From contig CALJKQ010000106.1 of assembly GCA_937973565.1 (NCBI GenBank), forward strand, positions 1 through 9,215: DNA of 9,215 nucleotides, read 5' to 3'. Below the pieces are notes generated by a model. The model saw only the letters and a program-made list of their open reading frames with translations, was not told the DNA's origin and ran no database searches. Shown here in pieces: positions 1-6,774 of the stretch. How positions within the stretch are numbered: the first letter of the stretch is position 1; the number at the start of each line of letters is the position of its first letter. The translations under genes and the position numbers were made by a program. Source of the DNA: an uncultured Saprospiraceae bacterium. GTDB taxonomy: Bacteria; Bacteroidota; Bacteroidia; Chitinophagales; Saprospiraceae.

Positions 1-1
1 T

Positions 2-301
2 GGAGTGGAAGATCATATTCATATTCTAACTCATATTCACCCAACGGTTGCCCTTTCCACACTGGTACAGAGTATTAAGGTATCATCCAGCATATTTATC
101 AAAGAATCCCAGATCTTTCCGGGCTTTGATGAATGGCAGCCTGGATATTGTGCCATAACCTACAGCAATTCGGCTTTAAACAATCTGATTGAGTATGTTA
201 AGAATCAGGAAGCGCACCATAAAAAGCTCACCTCCAAAGATGAGCTGAAGAAAGCATTGGAAGAACACAACATTTCATATGATGAAAGATACCTTGAGTA
301 G
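2..301 (+). CDS. IS200-like Y1 (HUH) transposase, C-terminal part, cut by left window edge
   Basis: This is the C-terminal ~99 residues of a single-domain tyrosine (Y1) transposase of the IS200/IS605 TnpA or REP-associated type, which cuts and rejoins single-stranded DNA at hairpin ends. Counting from the in-frame GTG at base 5, the HUH metal-binding motif is DHIHIL (His4, His6). A WQPGY motif lies at 44-48, and the helix with the likely catalytic Tyr64 reads LIEYVKNQ, followed by EAHH. The end, YDERYLE, matches my memory of where ~150-residue family members stop, so about 50-60 N-terminal residues lie outside the window. The GTG is probably internal, since the frame is open to the edge. REP-like palindromes start 20 bases after the stop, the usual setting for a REP-associated transposase. 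Whether the full gene is intact cannot be seen. Confidence 0.9.
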   Translation, partial: GVEDHIHILTHIHPTVALSTLVQSIKVSSSIFIKESQIFPGFDEWQPGYCAITYSNSALNNLIEYVKNQEAHHKKLTSKDELKKALEEHNISYDERYLE

Positions 302-320
302 CAGTGGGGAAGATCATATA

Positions 321-337
321 CAAGCCCTACAGGCTTG
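321..337 (+). repeat. REP-like palindrome 1
   Basis: Perfect 6-bp stem CAAGCC / GGCTTG (321-326 with 332-337) around loop CTACA. It lies 19 bases after the transposase stop codon. Taking loop CTWCA as forward, it is in forward orientation. It is the first of four related palindromes between 321 and 583. Confidence 0.8.
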
Positions 338-357
338 AAGTATTTTTCCTTTATTGG

Positions 358-403
358 CCCCGCATTGCATACGGGGTAATTCACCTTCATGCCCTTCAGG
401 CTT
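358..403 (+). repeat. Composite REP unit: covarying hairpin plus degenerate palindrome 2
   Basis: The first hairpin pairs CCCCG (358-362) with CGGGG (372-376). Inside it are a C/A mismatch, a 2-bp AT/AT stem and a 3-base loop TGC. A linker TAATTCACCTTCAT follows, then a degenerate REP palindrome GCC-CTTCA-GGC (391-401) with one mismatch in the next base pair out. The unit at 499-545 on the other strand has the same layout with a different first stem. Confidence 0.75.
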
Positions 404-498
404 GCGAGTGATTCTGCACTTCACACTAGTTTCTCAAATTTCGAGCCCTTTGTTTTTATTTTAAAATGGAAGGCACATAAAAAAAGAACAATAACAAA

Positions 499-545
499 GA
501 AGCCTGAAAGGCTTCAAAGTGAGTAACACAGTACGAAGTGCTGTG
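499..545 (-). repeat. Composite REP unit: palindrome 3 plus covarying hairpin, inverted
   Basis: The palindrome GAAGCC-TGAAA-GGCTTC (499-515) is followed by a hairpin pairing CACAG (527-531) with CTGTG (541-545). Read on the minus strand, the hairpin again has a 5-bp stem, a C/A mismatch, a 2-bp stem AC/GT, a 3-base loop, then linker TTACTCACTTT and the REP palindrome. The layout matches 358-403 but the stem sequence differs while staying complementary. Confidence 0.75.
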
Positions 546-566
546 TAAAGAAGAAGACACAATCCA

Positions 567-583
567 CAAGCCTGTAGGGCTTG
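567..583 (-). repeat. REP-like palindrome 4, inverted
   Basis: Perfect 6-bp stem CAAGCC / GGCTTG around loop TGTAG, the reverse complement of the loop CTACA in palindrome 1. Palindromes 1 and 4 are therefore near-identical outer repeats in opposite orientation, bracketing the inverted composite units 2 and 3. This is the arrangement called a BIME in enterobacteria. Confidence 0.8.
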
Positions 584-647
584 AATGTAAAAAACGCAAG
601 TCAAAAGTGTATACAACTTCCTAAATTTACAATCTAAGATAGAGATG

Positions 648-746
648 GATGACCGACCGGTTTTGCCTGCAAGGCAAAAATCGAGTGCCACGAAGGCACT
701 CGATAGGGAGGGAACTGCGACCAACCGGATCGCAGCTTCGACAAAG
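648..746 (-). repeat. Structured repeat element, rearranged copy with its 3' module
   Basis: Read on the minus strand: TTTGTCGAAG, a hairpin CTGCGA/TCGCAG (plus-strand 715-720 with 730-735), spacer TTCCCTCCCTA, a perfect 9-bp hairpin (plus-strand 681-689 with 695-703, loop ACGAA), an 8-bp hairpin TTTTGCCT/AGGCAAAA (661-668 with 672-679, loop GCA), then CGGTCATC. The opening motif, the third-hairpin module and the closing CGGTCATC match the two elements at 8334-8480 and 8553-8704, but the second hairpin and the core motif are missing. It overlaps the first 93-bp tandem unit. Confidence 0.6.
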
Positions 747-998
747 TCACTTGTGGACAGGCAAATATTTGCCAAGACTTCTCCTCAAATATTTCACAAG
801 GAGGGAACTGCGACCAACAGGATCGCAGCATCGACAAAGGCACTTGGGGACAGGCGAATATTTTCCAGGACTTCTCCTCAAATATTTCACAAGGAGGGAA
901 CTGCTACCAACCGGATCGCAGCAACGATAGATGCACTTGGAGAAGGGCAGATATTTGTTGGACTTCTCATCAAATAGTATATAGGAAAGGGAGCTGCG
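707..998 (-). repeat. 93-bp tandem repeat, three units plus a partial fourth
   Basis: Units begin at 707, 800 and 893, each marked by GGAGGGAACTGC; a partial fourth copy, AAAGGGAGCTGCG, lies at 986-998. Units 1 and 2 differ at only 7 of 93 positions by eye, and unit 3 is more diverged. Each unit has two hairpins: CTGCGA/TCGCAG (one mismatch in unit 3) and an AT-rich stem. In unit 1 the AT-rich stem is AAATATTTG/CAAATATTT (763-771 with 786-794); it is shorter in units 2 and 3. The period is 31 codons, so open frames of 93 and 110 codons run through it. These are better read as a by-product of the repeat than as genes. Confidence 0.85.
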
Positions 999-1210
999 TT
1001 TTTATTAAATATTTTTGTTGGCATTGAATAGGGGGCAGTACAATACTAACTATGAAAAAGTGAAATATTTCGGCAATACAATTCGTTAATTAACATAATT
1101 GTTCGTTATTCAACTTAAAATGAATTTATTCATACCCTTACTTTCATCTATCTGGCTTTTGGACACAATATTGTTTTCTATCGGACAGCCATTGATAAAC
1201 TCTGTTCCTT
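978..1210. other. Intergenic region upstream of the lipoprotein gene
   Basis: AT-rich leader between the repeat array and the gene at 1211. It contains the palindrome GTTAATTAAC at 1085-1094. No gene was found, and no convincing Bacteroidota -33/-7 pair or Shine-Dalgarno sequence is visible before the ATG at 1211. Confidence 0.5.
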
Positions 1211-2017
1211 ATGTATAAAATAGTAATTTATCTCGTAGTTATAGCAGTGTATTTGAGTGCTTGCCAATCAAAAAGGAGATTGTTGCTTTTGGAATCAAAT
1301 AAGGATATATATCCAAAATCTGTAATTCCTATTAAAGGGTCGCCACAAAGTAAATTATATTCAGCATTTACGAAGCCATATTTCAATGGAAAGGATTCGT
1401 TTTTAATAGGTTATACACTTACACCAAAAGGCAAAAATGTAATTGTTCTTGGCATACATGATAGCTTTTATTTGAATACACCGATAATTTCCTATAAAGT
1501 TCATAAAGTACATGATAGCATTGGTAGCTATCAGTCGACTTTAAAATTTGATGATAATTATTATAGTATTACACTTTTAAATGATACCCTTTTGAGTGTT
1601 GACTTATTAGATTCGAGAGCAGTAAAATCTGCTGAACTAAGTTATGTATCAAATATTAAGCACCTGGATGTTAAATTTTTGGATTATGATAACACATACG
1701 TTGATTTAGAAACTATTTTGAGTAAAGAAAAGGAAAATGTTCTGATTTTTTGGTCAACTACTTGTGAGAGCTGCCTTAGGTTGTTTAATACTTTGTCTAA
1801 GACTAAATATTTGAACGATAAAAATTTTATATTTATCCATGATTTAAATAGCTTTAAAAATTCGGTTAAATTTTACAATCAGTACAAATCCTCTTTTAAG
1901 TTTTTATTAGCAGCTGAAAGCGATATTCGTTATTTTGATGTGAATGGTACTCCCTATGAAGTTATGATAGATCAACTTGGAAATATTAAGTATGATAATA
2001 GGTATATATTTAAATGA
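1211..2017 (+). CDS. Predicted lipoprotein with C-terminal thioredoxin-like (TlpA-type) domain
   Basis: A 268-residue exported protein. The N-terminus is a short hydrophobic signal ending in a lipobox YLSAC, with Cys18 as the predicted lipidated residue, so it should be membrane-anchored outside the cytoplasm. Residues ~20-155 are a beta-rich stretch I do not recognise. Residues ~160-268 look like a thioredoxin fold: strand VLIFWS, then active-site motif WSTTCESC (Cys185, Cys188), and a GTPYEVMID segment with the expected cis-proline at Pro248. The usual Trp before the first Cys is replaced by Thr. A thiol-disulfide role in the periplasm is inferred; substrate and redox direction are unknown. 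It is very AT-rich (17 G/C in the 60 bases 1441-1500). It stands 538 bases before the next plus-strand gene, so co-transcription is doubtful. The ATG was chosen because it places the signal peptide at the N-terminus. Confidence 0.85.
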   Translation: MYKIVIYLVVIAVYLSACQSKRRLLLLESNKDIYPKSVIPIKGSPQSKLYSAFTKPYFNGKDSFLIGYTLTPKGKNVIVLGIHDSFYLNTPIISYKVHKVHDSIGSYQSTLKFDDNYYSITLLNDTLLSVDLLDSRAVKSAELSYVSNIKHLDVKFLDYDNTYVDLETILSKEKENVLIFWSTTCESCLRLFNTLSKTKYLNDKNFIFIHDLNSFKNSVKFYNQYKSSFKFLLAAESDIRYFDVNGTPYEVMIDQLGNIKYDNRYIFK

Positions 2018-2294
2018 TTTCACTATTTTCTACTTAAATGAAAAATGAAAAGATGAATTTGTTGCCTGTTTCAACAAGAATTTACTAGTATTGATTTTTT
2101 AATTTGGACTGAGTCGGTTTTTTTCAATGTTCACGTGATTTTTGGTCTAGACTTGGAAAAAGTAATGTATATTACTAAATAGCTGCCCATTTAAGTAGCG
2201 GTGCCGCCAAAAGACGGCAATACGGAATAATATTTATCGATGCATGTTTAGACTATGAATGACAAAAAGAGGAGCAATAATTTTTTTTACATGA

Positions 2295-2379
2295 CCCTAT
2301 AAATTCAGGCTTTATGTAGAAAAAGTGAGGAGGAGTTGTGTATGAAGAAACTAAGCCTGTATAGGCCATCATTATAGGG
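2295..2379. repeat. Nested inverted repeat, possible small structured RNA or MITE remnant
   Basis: The outer arms are CCCTATAA (2295-2302) and TTATAGGG (2372-2379), perfectly complementary. Nested inside are CAGGCTT (2306-2312) and AAGCCTG (2353-2359), also perfect. The apical loop contains GAGGAGGAG (2327-2335) and an ATG at 2342. The two arm pairs are separated by 3 bases on the left and 12 on the right. It could be a folded RNA, a small mobile remnant, or chance. Confidence 0.45.
2342..2377 (+). CDS. Possible 11-residue peptide MKKLSLYRPSL
   Basis: ATG at 2342 runs to TAG at 2375-2377. A textbook AGGAGG lies 8 bases upstream (2328-2333), unusual in this window where the real genes lack one. 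The peptide is basic at its start and very short. The ORF runs through the 3' arms of the nested inverted repeat at 2295-2379. It may be a leader peptide, a decayed gene start or chance; no function is assigned. Confidence 0.15.
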   Translation: MKKLSLYRPSL

Positions 2380-2512
2380 CGTCAGTTGGGGTAGGGGGAC
2401 TTCCTTCAAATCAGGTCTATAGAGCCACCATGTTTTTCATATAAAGCAGTCTGTTTGAATTAAAGTCTATTTCCATTTATAACTAAATTTTCTACCATAA
2501 TGTGTTTGGTCA

Positions 2513-2541
2513 TTTGATATAAAACACGTAAATTACCTTAC
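2513..2541 (+). promoter_or_regulatory. Putative Bacteroidota-type promoter for the OmpA-like gene
   Basis: TTTG (2513-2516) is followed after 17 bases by TACCTTAC (2534-2541), resembling the Bacteroidota -33 TTTG and -7 TAnnTTTG elements. It ends 14 bases before the ATG at 2556. The -7 match is imperfect in its last two positions. Confidence 0.35.
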
Positions 2542-2555
2542 TTTATGCCAGATCC

Positions 2556-4223
2556 ATGCCGAATTTCACAGCTTTGCGAAACGTTTTTATCCTACTGCTG
2601 GTCTTTTGCCATGCGAGTGCCTGGTCTCAAGAGGTAAATACACCCACCATCATCCGATGGATAGGAAAAAGAGAAGAGTGGAATAAGGATAAGTTAATGT
2701 ATTATCGCCCCTATGGGATTAGATATCATTTGCGTCATGAAGATGGGGCTTCAGATTATATGGTCATTCCTATAGATCAAGATACTTTAGGCCAGCTCTA
2801 TCATATAAGCATGGAGCTGCACATGGATCCCTTTTATTTCCAGGACACTTTTATGCGAAAGCACTTTGGAATTGCGGTGGCCAATGATTTACCGACCGAC
2901 AATTGGTACTTGAGAACTACGACATTTTATTCGTTTAATAAATTGATTCAGGACAGTGTAGCAACAGTTCAGTTTAACTACAGACTTCAGTGTAAGGGGA
3001 GGTATTTATTGATCGGAGTATTTAAACGCGGGCATTACACGAAAGAAATTTGCGATTTATGTGGTGTTTCATTTAGGGTGAATGGTTTTACTATTTCAAA
3101 AATATCTGATGTGGATTCAAGCAATTGTGTATATTTCTGTCATGCAGATTCAAGTAAAAAAATTCCCGAACCCGTATTTGACACAGGGCCAGATTCAGTA
3201 GTGATTAATTATTCGTTAGGTTCTGATGTAATATCGATTGAAAGTTATAAGTCCCTCACATCTTTTATAAATTCATTAAAGAAGAATAATTCTCTTGTAA
3301 ATATCAGGGCATATACAGATAGAATAGGCAACAACAATTACGAACTTTCAAACGCCAGAATAAGAAGAATTAAAGGCATTTTAGTGGATAGTTTTGGGGT
3401 AGATACTTTCAGATTGTTAATCGACAATTTTGGTGAAAAGTTGGCTGTCCACCATAAAAGTGTAGACGAAAGAAAAGTGGTGTTGTCCAAAACATACTAT
3501 CAACTTTCGCATTTATACTATGAAAAGGCATTAAATTCATTAAAAGAAGGAGACTCAAGGTCTGCTTTTAAGAATCTTAGTCTGTGGCTAAAAAATGTAG
3601 ATTTTGACAACGCCATTCTCTTTATTTTTGATTGTCGTTTTTTTGCATTGAAAAATACTCCTGCTTATCAGGGAATGGTTGACCAAATCAAAAAAAAGGT
3701 ATACCGCAATTCAAAACTGGTTTTTGATTTAGACTCTATTTATTTTGAAGACCAGAGATACAGGACATTGATGAGCTCTATATATGGAAATCATATTTAC
3801 AAGGATTCATTTGAAATCAATTGCCTTCAAGATCAAAAAACTGAAACCCAAATTCAAGTCGAAAATGAACAATTTATCGAAAATCTCTATAAAAAACATG
3901 GGTTTATTGTAGAAGGGGAGGTCGGCACAAGGGCATTTCATAGTTTTATTTATGTGATTTTACATAGCAAAAATCTTACATGGCAAAAAAACTGGCTACC
4001 CCGATTTGAAAATGAATGCCTGCAATCCAAACTTCCCTGGAGATGGTACGCCACCTTATCTGATAAAATCAGCATTTTGGAAACAGGAAAACAAATATAC
4101 GGCACCCAAGTAAGTGTAGATGAAAATGGCAGGTTAGATGGCTCATTTATACCCATACAAGACCCCCAAAAAGTGAATGAACGCAGAGCAAGATTTGCTA
4201 TGGCGCCAATACAGTTTAAATAA
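2556..4223 (+). CDS. Exported OmpA-like domain protein with C-terminal DUF6624-like domain
   Basis: A 555-residue protein with an apparent Sec signal peptide; cleavage is likely after AWS, before Gln25. Residues ~26-205 are unrecognised and include several Cys. Residues ~213-310 resemble an OmpA C-terminal peptidoglycan-binding domain: RAYTDRIGNNNYELSNARI contains the Asp (255) and Arg (268) equivalent to the peptidoglycan-contacting pair in OmpA. Residues ~312-385 look helical, TPR-like. Residues ~391-550 resemble DUF6624: a DQRYR motif near its start, then YGTQ, PIQDP, and a VNERRA segment before a Pro near the end. Predicted location is the periplasm, held to the cell wall. The DUF6624 function is unknown to me. 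The gene is AT-rich like its plus-strand neighbours and lies 71 bases before the next gene, so the two may be co-transcribed. Confidence 0.8.
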   Translation: MPNFTALRNVFILLLVFCHASAWSQEVNTPTIIRWIGKREEWNKDKLMYYRPYGIRYHLRHEDGASDYMVIPIDQDTLGQLYHISMELHMDPFYFQDTFMRKHFGIAVANDLPTDNWYLRTTTFYSFNKLIQDSVATVQFNYRLQCKGRYLLIGVFKRGHYTKEICDLCGVSFRVNGFTISKISDVDSSNCVYFCHADSSKKIPEPVFDTGPDSVVINYSLGSDVISIESYKSLTSFINSLKKNNSLVNIRAYTDRIGNNNYELSNARIRRIKGILVDSFGVDTFRLLIDNFGEKLAVHHKSVDERKVVLSKTYYQLSHLYYEKALNSLKEGDSRSAFKNLSLWLKNVDFDNAILFIFDCRFFALKNTPAYQGMVDQIKKKVYRNSKLVFDLDSIYFEDQRYRTLMSSIYGNHIYKDSFEINCLQDQKTETQIQVENEQFIENLYKKHGFIVEGEVGTRAFHSFIYVILHSKNLTWQKNWLPRFENECLQSKLPWRWYATLSDKISILETGKQIYGTQVSVDENGRLDGSFIPIQDPQKVNERRARFAMAPIQFK

Positions 4224-4269
4224 TGCATATAAAATAAAAGATATTACTAACATTTTGATGAAATTATTG

Positions 4270-4277
4270 TAACTTAG
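4270..4277 (+). promoter_or_regulatory. Possible -7 element before the TlpA-like gene
   Basis: TAACTTAG fits TAnnTTnG and ends 17 bases before the ATG at 4295. The nearest upstream TTTG (4254-4257) is only 12 bases away, too close for a normal -33 element, so the call is weak and the gene may instead be read from the upstream promoter. Confidence 0.2.
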
Positions 4278-4294
4278 TTAAAAATATCCCCATC

Positions 4295-5557
4295 ATGCGT
4301 TTTGGAATTCAAAAATCAGTCTCATTATATTGGATCTTTTTACTCGTTTCATCAATTTTGTACGGACAACGGTATCACTTGCCTTCAAAGACCAGGCTGA
4401 CAATGCCAACTCCTTACTTTATACAGGAATCTGAAAAGGTTGATTCATTATTTTCAATTAGAACTCCGAATAATATTTCAAATCCTTGTATAAGTCAAAT
4501 TTCTTTCTCTCAGGCATTGTCATGTTTTGAATTGTATACGTGTAATCGAATTGGTAAGGCTAAATTTGAATCTTTTGGTTTTGATCAGGGCGAATATAGT
4601 AGCAGCAACCACCGGTGGAAATTGTTGGGCTTGCGCGGTGCTATAGAAGGCAAAGAGGTATTGATATTGGATGAAAATTTTGACTATGATTTGACAAACG
4701 ATTCTATTTACTACCTACCCAAACCAGCTTTGAATGAAAACGTACCTCTGTACCATAGAGTTTACTATGAGACGGATTTAAGTATTGAAAAAAATATCAG
4801 TTATGAATTTTTACACAATGATATTGTTCATAAATTAGGCGAACCGGTTGGATTTACAGTTACGGTGGTTTACGATTCACTGGCAAAAAATTTGACATAT
4901 TCTGATATATTTAAATTGGGGTATAAAGATAAACTTGTTTTTGAAGATATTTTGGATGGTGAAAAAGTGAATATACAGGTTTTGTCTACAACTACATATC
5001 CAGGTTTGTTCCCTAATTTTAAAATTAGTACTTCAGCTAATACTTGCAGAAAATCACTTAAAGAACCACTTACTGTTGGCGCGAGCAACTTTATCATTGA
5101 TAGTTTTGATTTGATTCATAAGAGTCTTTATGTATCCAATTATCGAACGCCTTATGATTGGGGAAGCATCAAGGGAAGTTCAGTAACAACAGGAGATGTT
5201 TTAACTTTTGACCAGAAGGCAGATGTCAAGCTGATTCATGTCTGGTCTACCTGGTGCCAGCCATGCATTAGAAATCTACCCAAATTAAAAGATTTAAGCC
5301 AGCATTTGCCTTCTGTTAGTATGTTAGGAATTTGTATCGGTGAGAACAAATCTAAAGCCATAGATCATGTTACGGAAAATAATTTGGATTGGCCATTGAT
5401 GTATTTTGAATCAAAGCCTGATTTTATCAAAAACGAAATGTCAGTGGAGGCTTACCCTTGTTACATCGTTTTGGGCGCCAATAATAAGATTCTATATAAA
5501 GGTTCTGATTTGAATCAAGCCAAAAACCAGCTCGAAATACTAACTAGGAAAAACTGA
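4295..5557 (+). CDS. Exported TlpA-like thioredoxin-domain protein
   Basis: A 420-residue periplasmic protein predicted to carry out thiol-disulfide exchange. A signal peptide occupies residues 1-24, with cleavage expected between Gly24 and Gln25 (ILYG|QRY). Residues ~30-300 are a large N-terminal region that I do not recognise. The C-terminal ~120 residues form a TlpA-like thioredoxin fold: IHVWSTW, then active site WCQPC (Cys321, Cys324), a helix, and the cis-proline motif AYPCY with Pro388. Unlike the lipoprotein at 1211, it keeps the Trp before the first Cys. An extra Cys follows Pro388. Reductase versus isomerase activity cannot be judged from sequence. It follows the OmpA-like gene by 71 bases on the same strand, shares its AT-rich composition, and converges on the flavin oxidoreductase gene. 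Confidence 0.88.
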   Translation: MRFGIQKSVSLYWIFLLVSSILYGQRYHLPSKTRLTMPTPYFIQESEKVDSLFSIRTPNNISNPCISQISFSQALSCFELYTCNRIGKAKFESFGFDQGEYSSSNHRWKLLGLRGAIEGKEVLILDENFDYDLTNDSIYYLPKPALNENVPLYHRVYYETDLSIEKNISYEFLHNDIVHKLGEPVGFTVTVVYDSLAKNLTYSDIFKLGYKDKLVFEDILDGEKVNIQVLSTTTYPGLFPNFKISTSANTCRKSLKEPLTVGASNFIIDSFDLIHKSLYVSNYRTPYDWGSIKGSSVTTGDVLTFDQKADVKLIHVWSTWCQPCIRNLPKLKDLSQHLPSVSMLGICIGENKSKAIDHVTENNLDWPLMYFESKPDFIKNEMSVEAYPCYIVLGANNKILYKGSDLNQAKNQLEILTRKN

Positions 5558-5583
5558 AATAAATTGGCAAGATAGTAAAGTTT

Positions 5584-5624
5584 AATACCCGGATTGAGGT
5601 GGTTTTATATTTCCTTGGTATTTT
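5584..5624. terminator. Weak possible terminator between convergent genes
   Basis: AATACC (5584-5589) can pair with GGTATT (5617-5622), and TT follows on the plus strand. The loop is 27 bases and the stem only 6 bp, so support is poor. The 82-base gap between convergent stop codons is where a shared terminator would be expected. Confidence 0.2.
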
Positions 5625-5639
5625 ATCATGAGATTTTAA

Positions 5640-6743
5640 TTAACTCCCCTCCACAAACCCCTTCCATCTCCGCATATATTGTATAAACGTATCACTTAAC
5701 CCTGCCGCCCTCAACTTGTCTTCTGTATAGGGTGGTCGCTCAGGAATGTAGTCAGCATCCCTAACTCTGGTGGGCCAATCGGGAATACCGATACCGGCTC
5801 GTCCCAGGGCGATAAAATCCGCACCCAGGTCTAAAGCCCTTTGGGCTTCATCGGCTGTCCATATTTCTCCGGCTACCATGAGGGCGGTGGAGACTGGCAC
5901 TGCTTCTCTGAAATAGGTGATGAGGGCCTTGTCAGTATCCATATATTTTTCGGGGCGCTTCAACGCATTCCAGGGCGAGACATGGATGTAGTCGGCTCCC
6001 TCAGCAGCGAGCATTGCAGCCAGCCGCAAGCTTTCATCAAAATCGATGCCTTGAAAATTGTATTTGTCTTCCGGAGATAAACGAACACCCACAATAAAGT
6101 CACGGGGCAAGGCCATTCTGATGTTTTTCAGTATGGTTCTGATGAGCAATGACCGCTTTTCAAAATTTCCACCCCATTCATCGGTGCGTTGGTTGGTAGC
6201 GGTGCTCAAAAACTGATGCAAAAGATAGCCATGGGCGCCGTGCAATTCCACTCCGTCGAAGCCCGCTTGATGGGCCCTCACGGCAGCTTGCGTAAATGCC
6301 TGAATGGTGTTTTCAATATCCTCCTGTGTTCCGGCCCTCACCTCCACTTCCGCACTGCCCACTTTGAATAGGTGGGCACTGGCACTCCACGGTTGCAAAT
6401 CCGTCACCGAAACAGGACACCTGGCACCACCATGAAAAAGTTGCACGATGCCCAAAGTGGGGTATTCATGTAATCCATTTGCCAGTCGACTCAGTCCCGG
6501 TACCATGACATCATCATAGATACCCAGCTCTCCCGGCCAGCCCTGTCCATCCAGAGAAACATGGGCCGCACACGTGATGACGATGCCAAAACCACCCTCA
6601 GCCCGTCGCACCAACCAATGGTATTCATCATCACTCAGTGTACCATCCGGGTGACTTTGTTGATTGGTCATGGGTGCCAGCGCTATTCGGTTTGCAGCGA
6701 GGCGTTGTGTGCCGGAGAATGGGTAGGTTTCAAATATATTCAT
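5640..6743 (-). CDS. Old Yellow Enzyme family NAD(P)H:flavin oxidoreductase
   Basis: A 367-residue cytosolic FMN enzyme of the Old Yellow Enzyme family, which reduces activated C=C bonds with electrons from NAD(P)H. Its TIM-barrel signature is visible in order: LAPMT near the N-terminus (Pro24-Met25-Thr26), QLFHGGAR (101-108), the substrate-anion site VELHGAHGYLLHQF with His168 and His171, NQRTDEWGG (184-192), GVRLSPED with Arg221, and the phosphate-binding segments VAGEIWT and ALGRAGIGIPDW (Arg315) late in the barrel. Length and motifs fit a complete class II/III-like bacterial enzyme. The physiological substrate is not evident and the subgroup is uncertain, so no symbol is given. It is GC-richer than the plus-strand genes (36 G/C in bases 6241-6300). 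It lies 135 bases downstream of the DUF4010 gene, in the same direction. Confidence 0.95.
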   Translation of the reverse strand: MNIFETYPFSGTQRLAANRIALAPMTNQQSHPDGTLSDDEYHWLVRRAEGGFGIVITCAAHVSLDGQGWPGELGIYDDVMVPGLSRLANGLHEYPTLGIVQLFHGGARCPVSVTDLQPWSASAHLFKVGSAEVEVRAGTQEDIENTIQAFTQAAVRAHQAGFDGVELHGAHGYLLHQFLSTATNQRTDEWGGNFEKRSLLIRTILKNIRMALPRDFIVGVRLSPEDKYNFQGIDFDESLRLAAMLAAEGADYIHVSPWNALKRPEKYMDTDKALITYFREAVPVSTALMVAGEIWTADEAQRALDLGADFIALGRAGIGIPDWPTRVRDADYIPERPPYTEDKLRAAGLSDTFIQYMRRWKGFVEGS

Positions 6744-6774
6744 GGTGATGGTATGTGGTGATGTATATTGGAAT

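Larger units (their letters stand above)
2018..2555. other. Gene-poor intergenic region, 538 bases
   Basis: No convincing gene was found on either strand. The region holds a hairpin AGTAAT-GTAT-ATTACT (2161-2176), a hairpin TGCCG/CGGCA (2202-2206 with 2215-2219), a T-run at 2281-2288, a nested inverted repeat at 2295-2379 with a tiny ORF, and a putative promoter just before the next gene. It may include decayed repeat sequence. Confidence 0.6.

Noticed and set aside
461..843. Two overlapping minus-strand ORFs of 104 and 69 codons
   Set aside because: They run across REP palindromes and the tandem array in different frames, with no recognisable domain.
645..977. 110-codon plus-strand ORF with 31-residue repeats, and an overlapping 93-codon ORF in another frame
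   Set aside because: The 93-bp period is divisible by three, which keeps several frames open at once. The sequence is full of hairpins matching a non-coding repeat family, and no start signal or recognisable protein is present.
707..998. CRISPR array
   Set aside because: Repeats are contiguous 93-bp units with no unique spacers of regular length and no cas genes in the window.
2202..2219. TGCCGCC-type hairpin sharing TTTTGGCGGCA (minus strand) with bases 9162-9172
   Set aside because: An 11-base match alone is too short to claim a shared element. A nearby G-rich run is also shared, but in the opposite relative orientation.
6561..6761. Plus-strand ORFs inside the flavin oxidoreductase gene
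   Set aside because: They lie antisense to a well-supported coding gene with clear family motifs.
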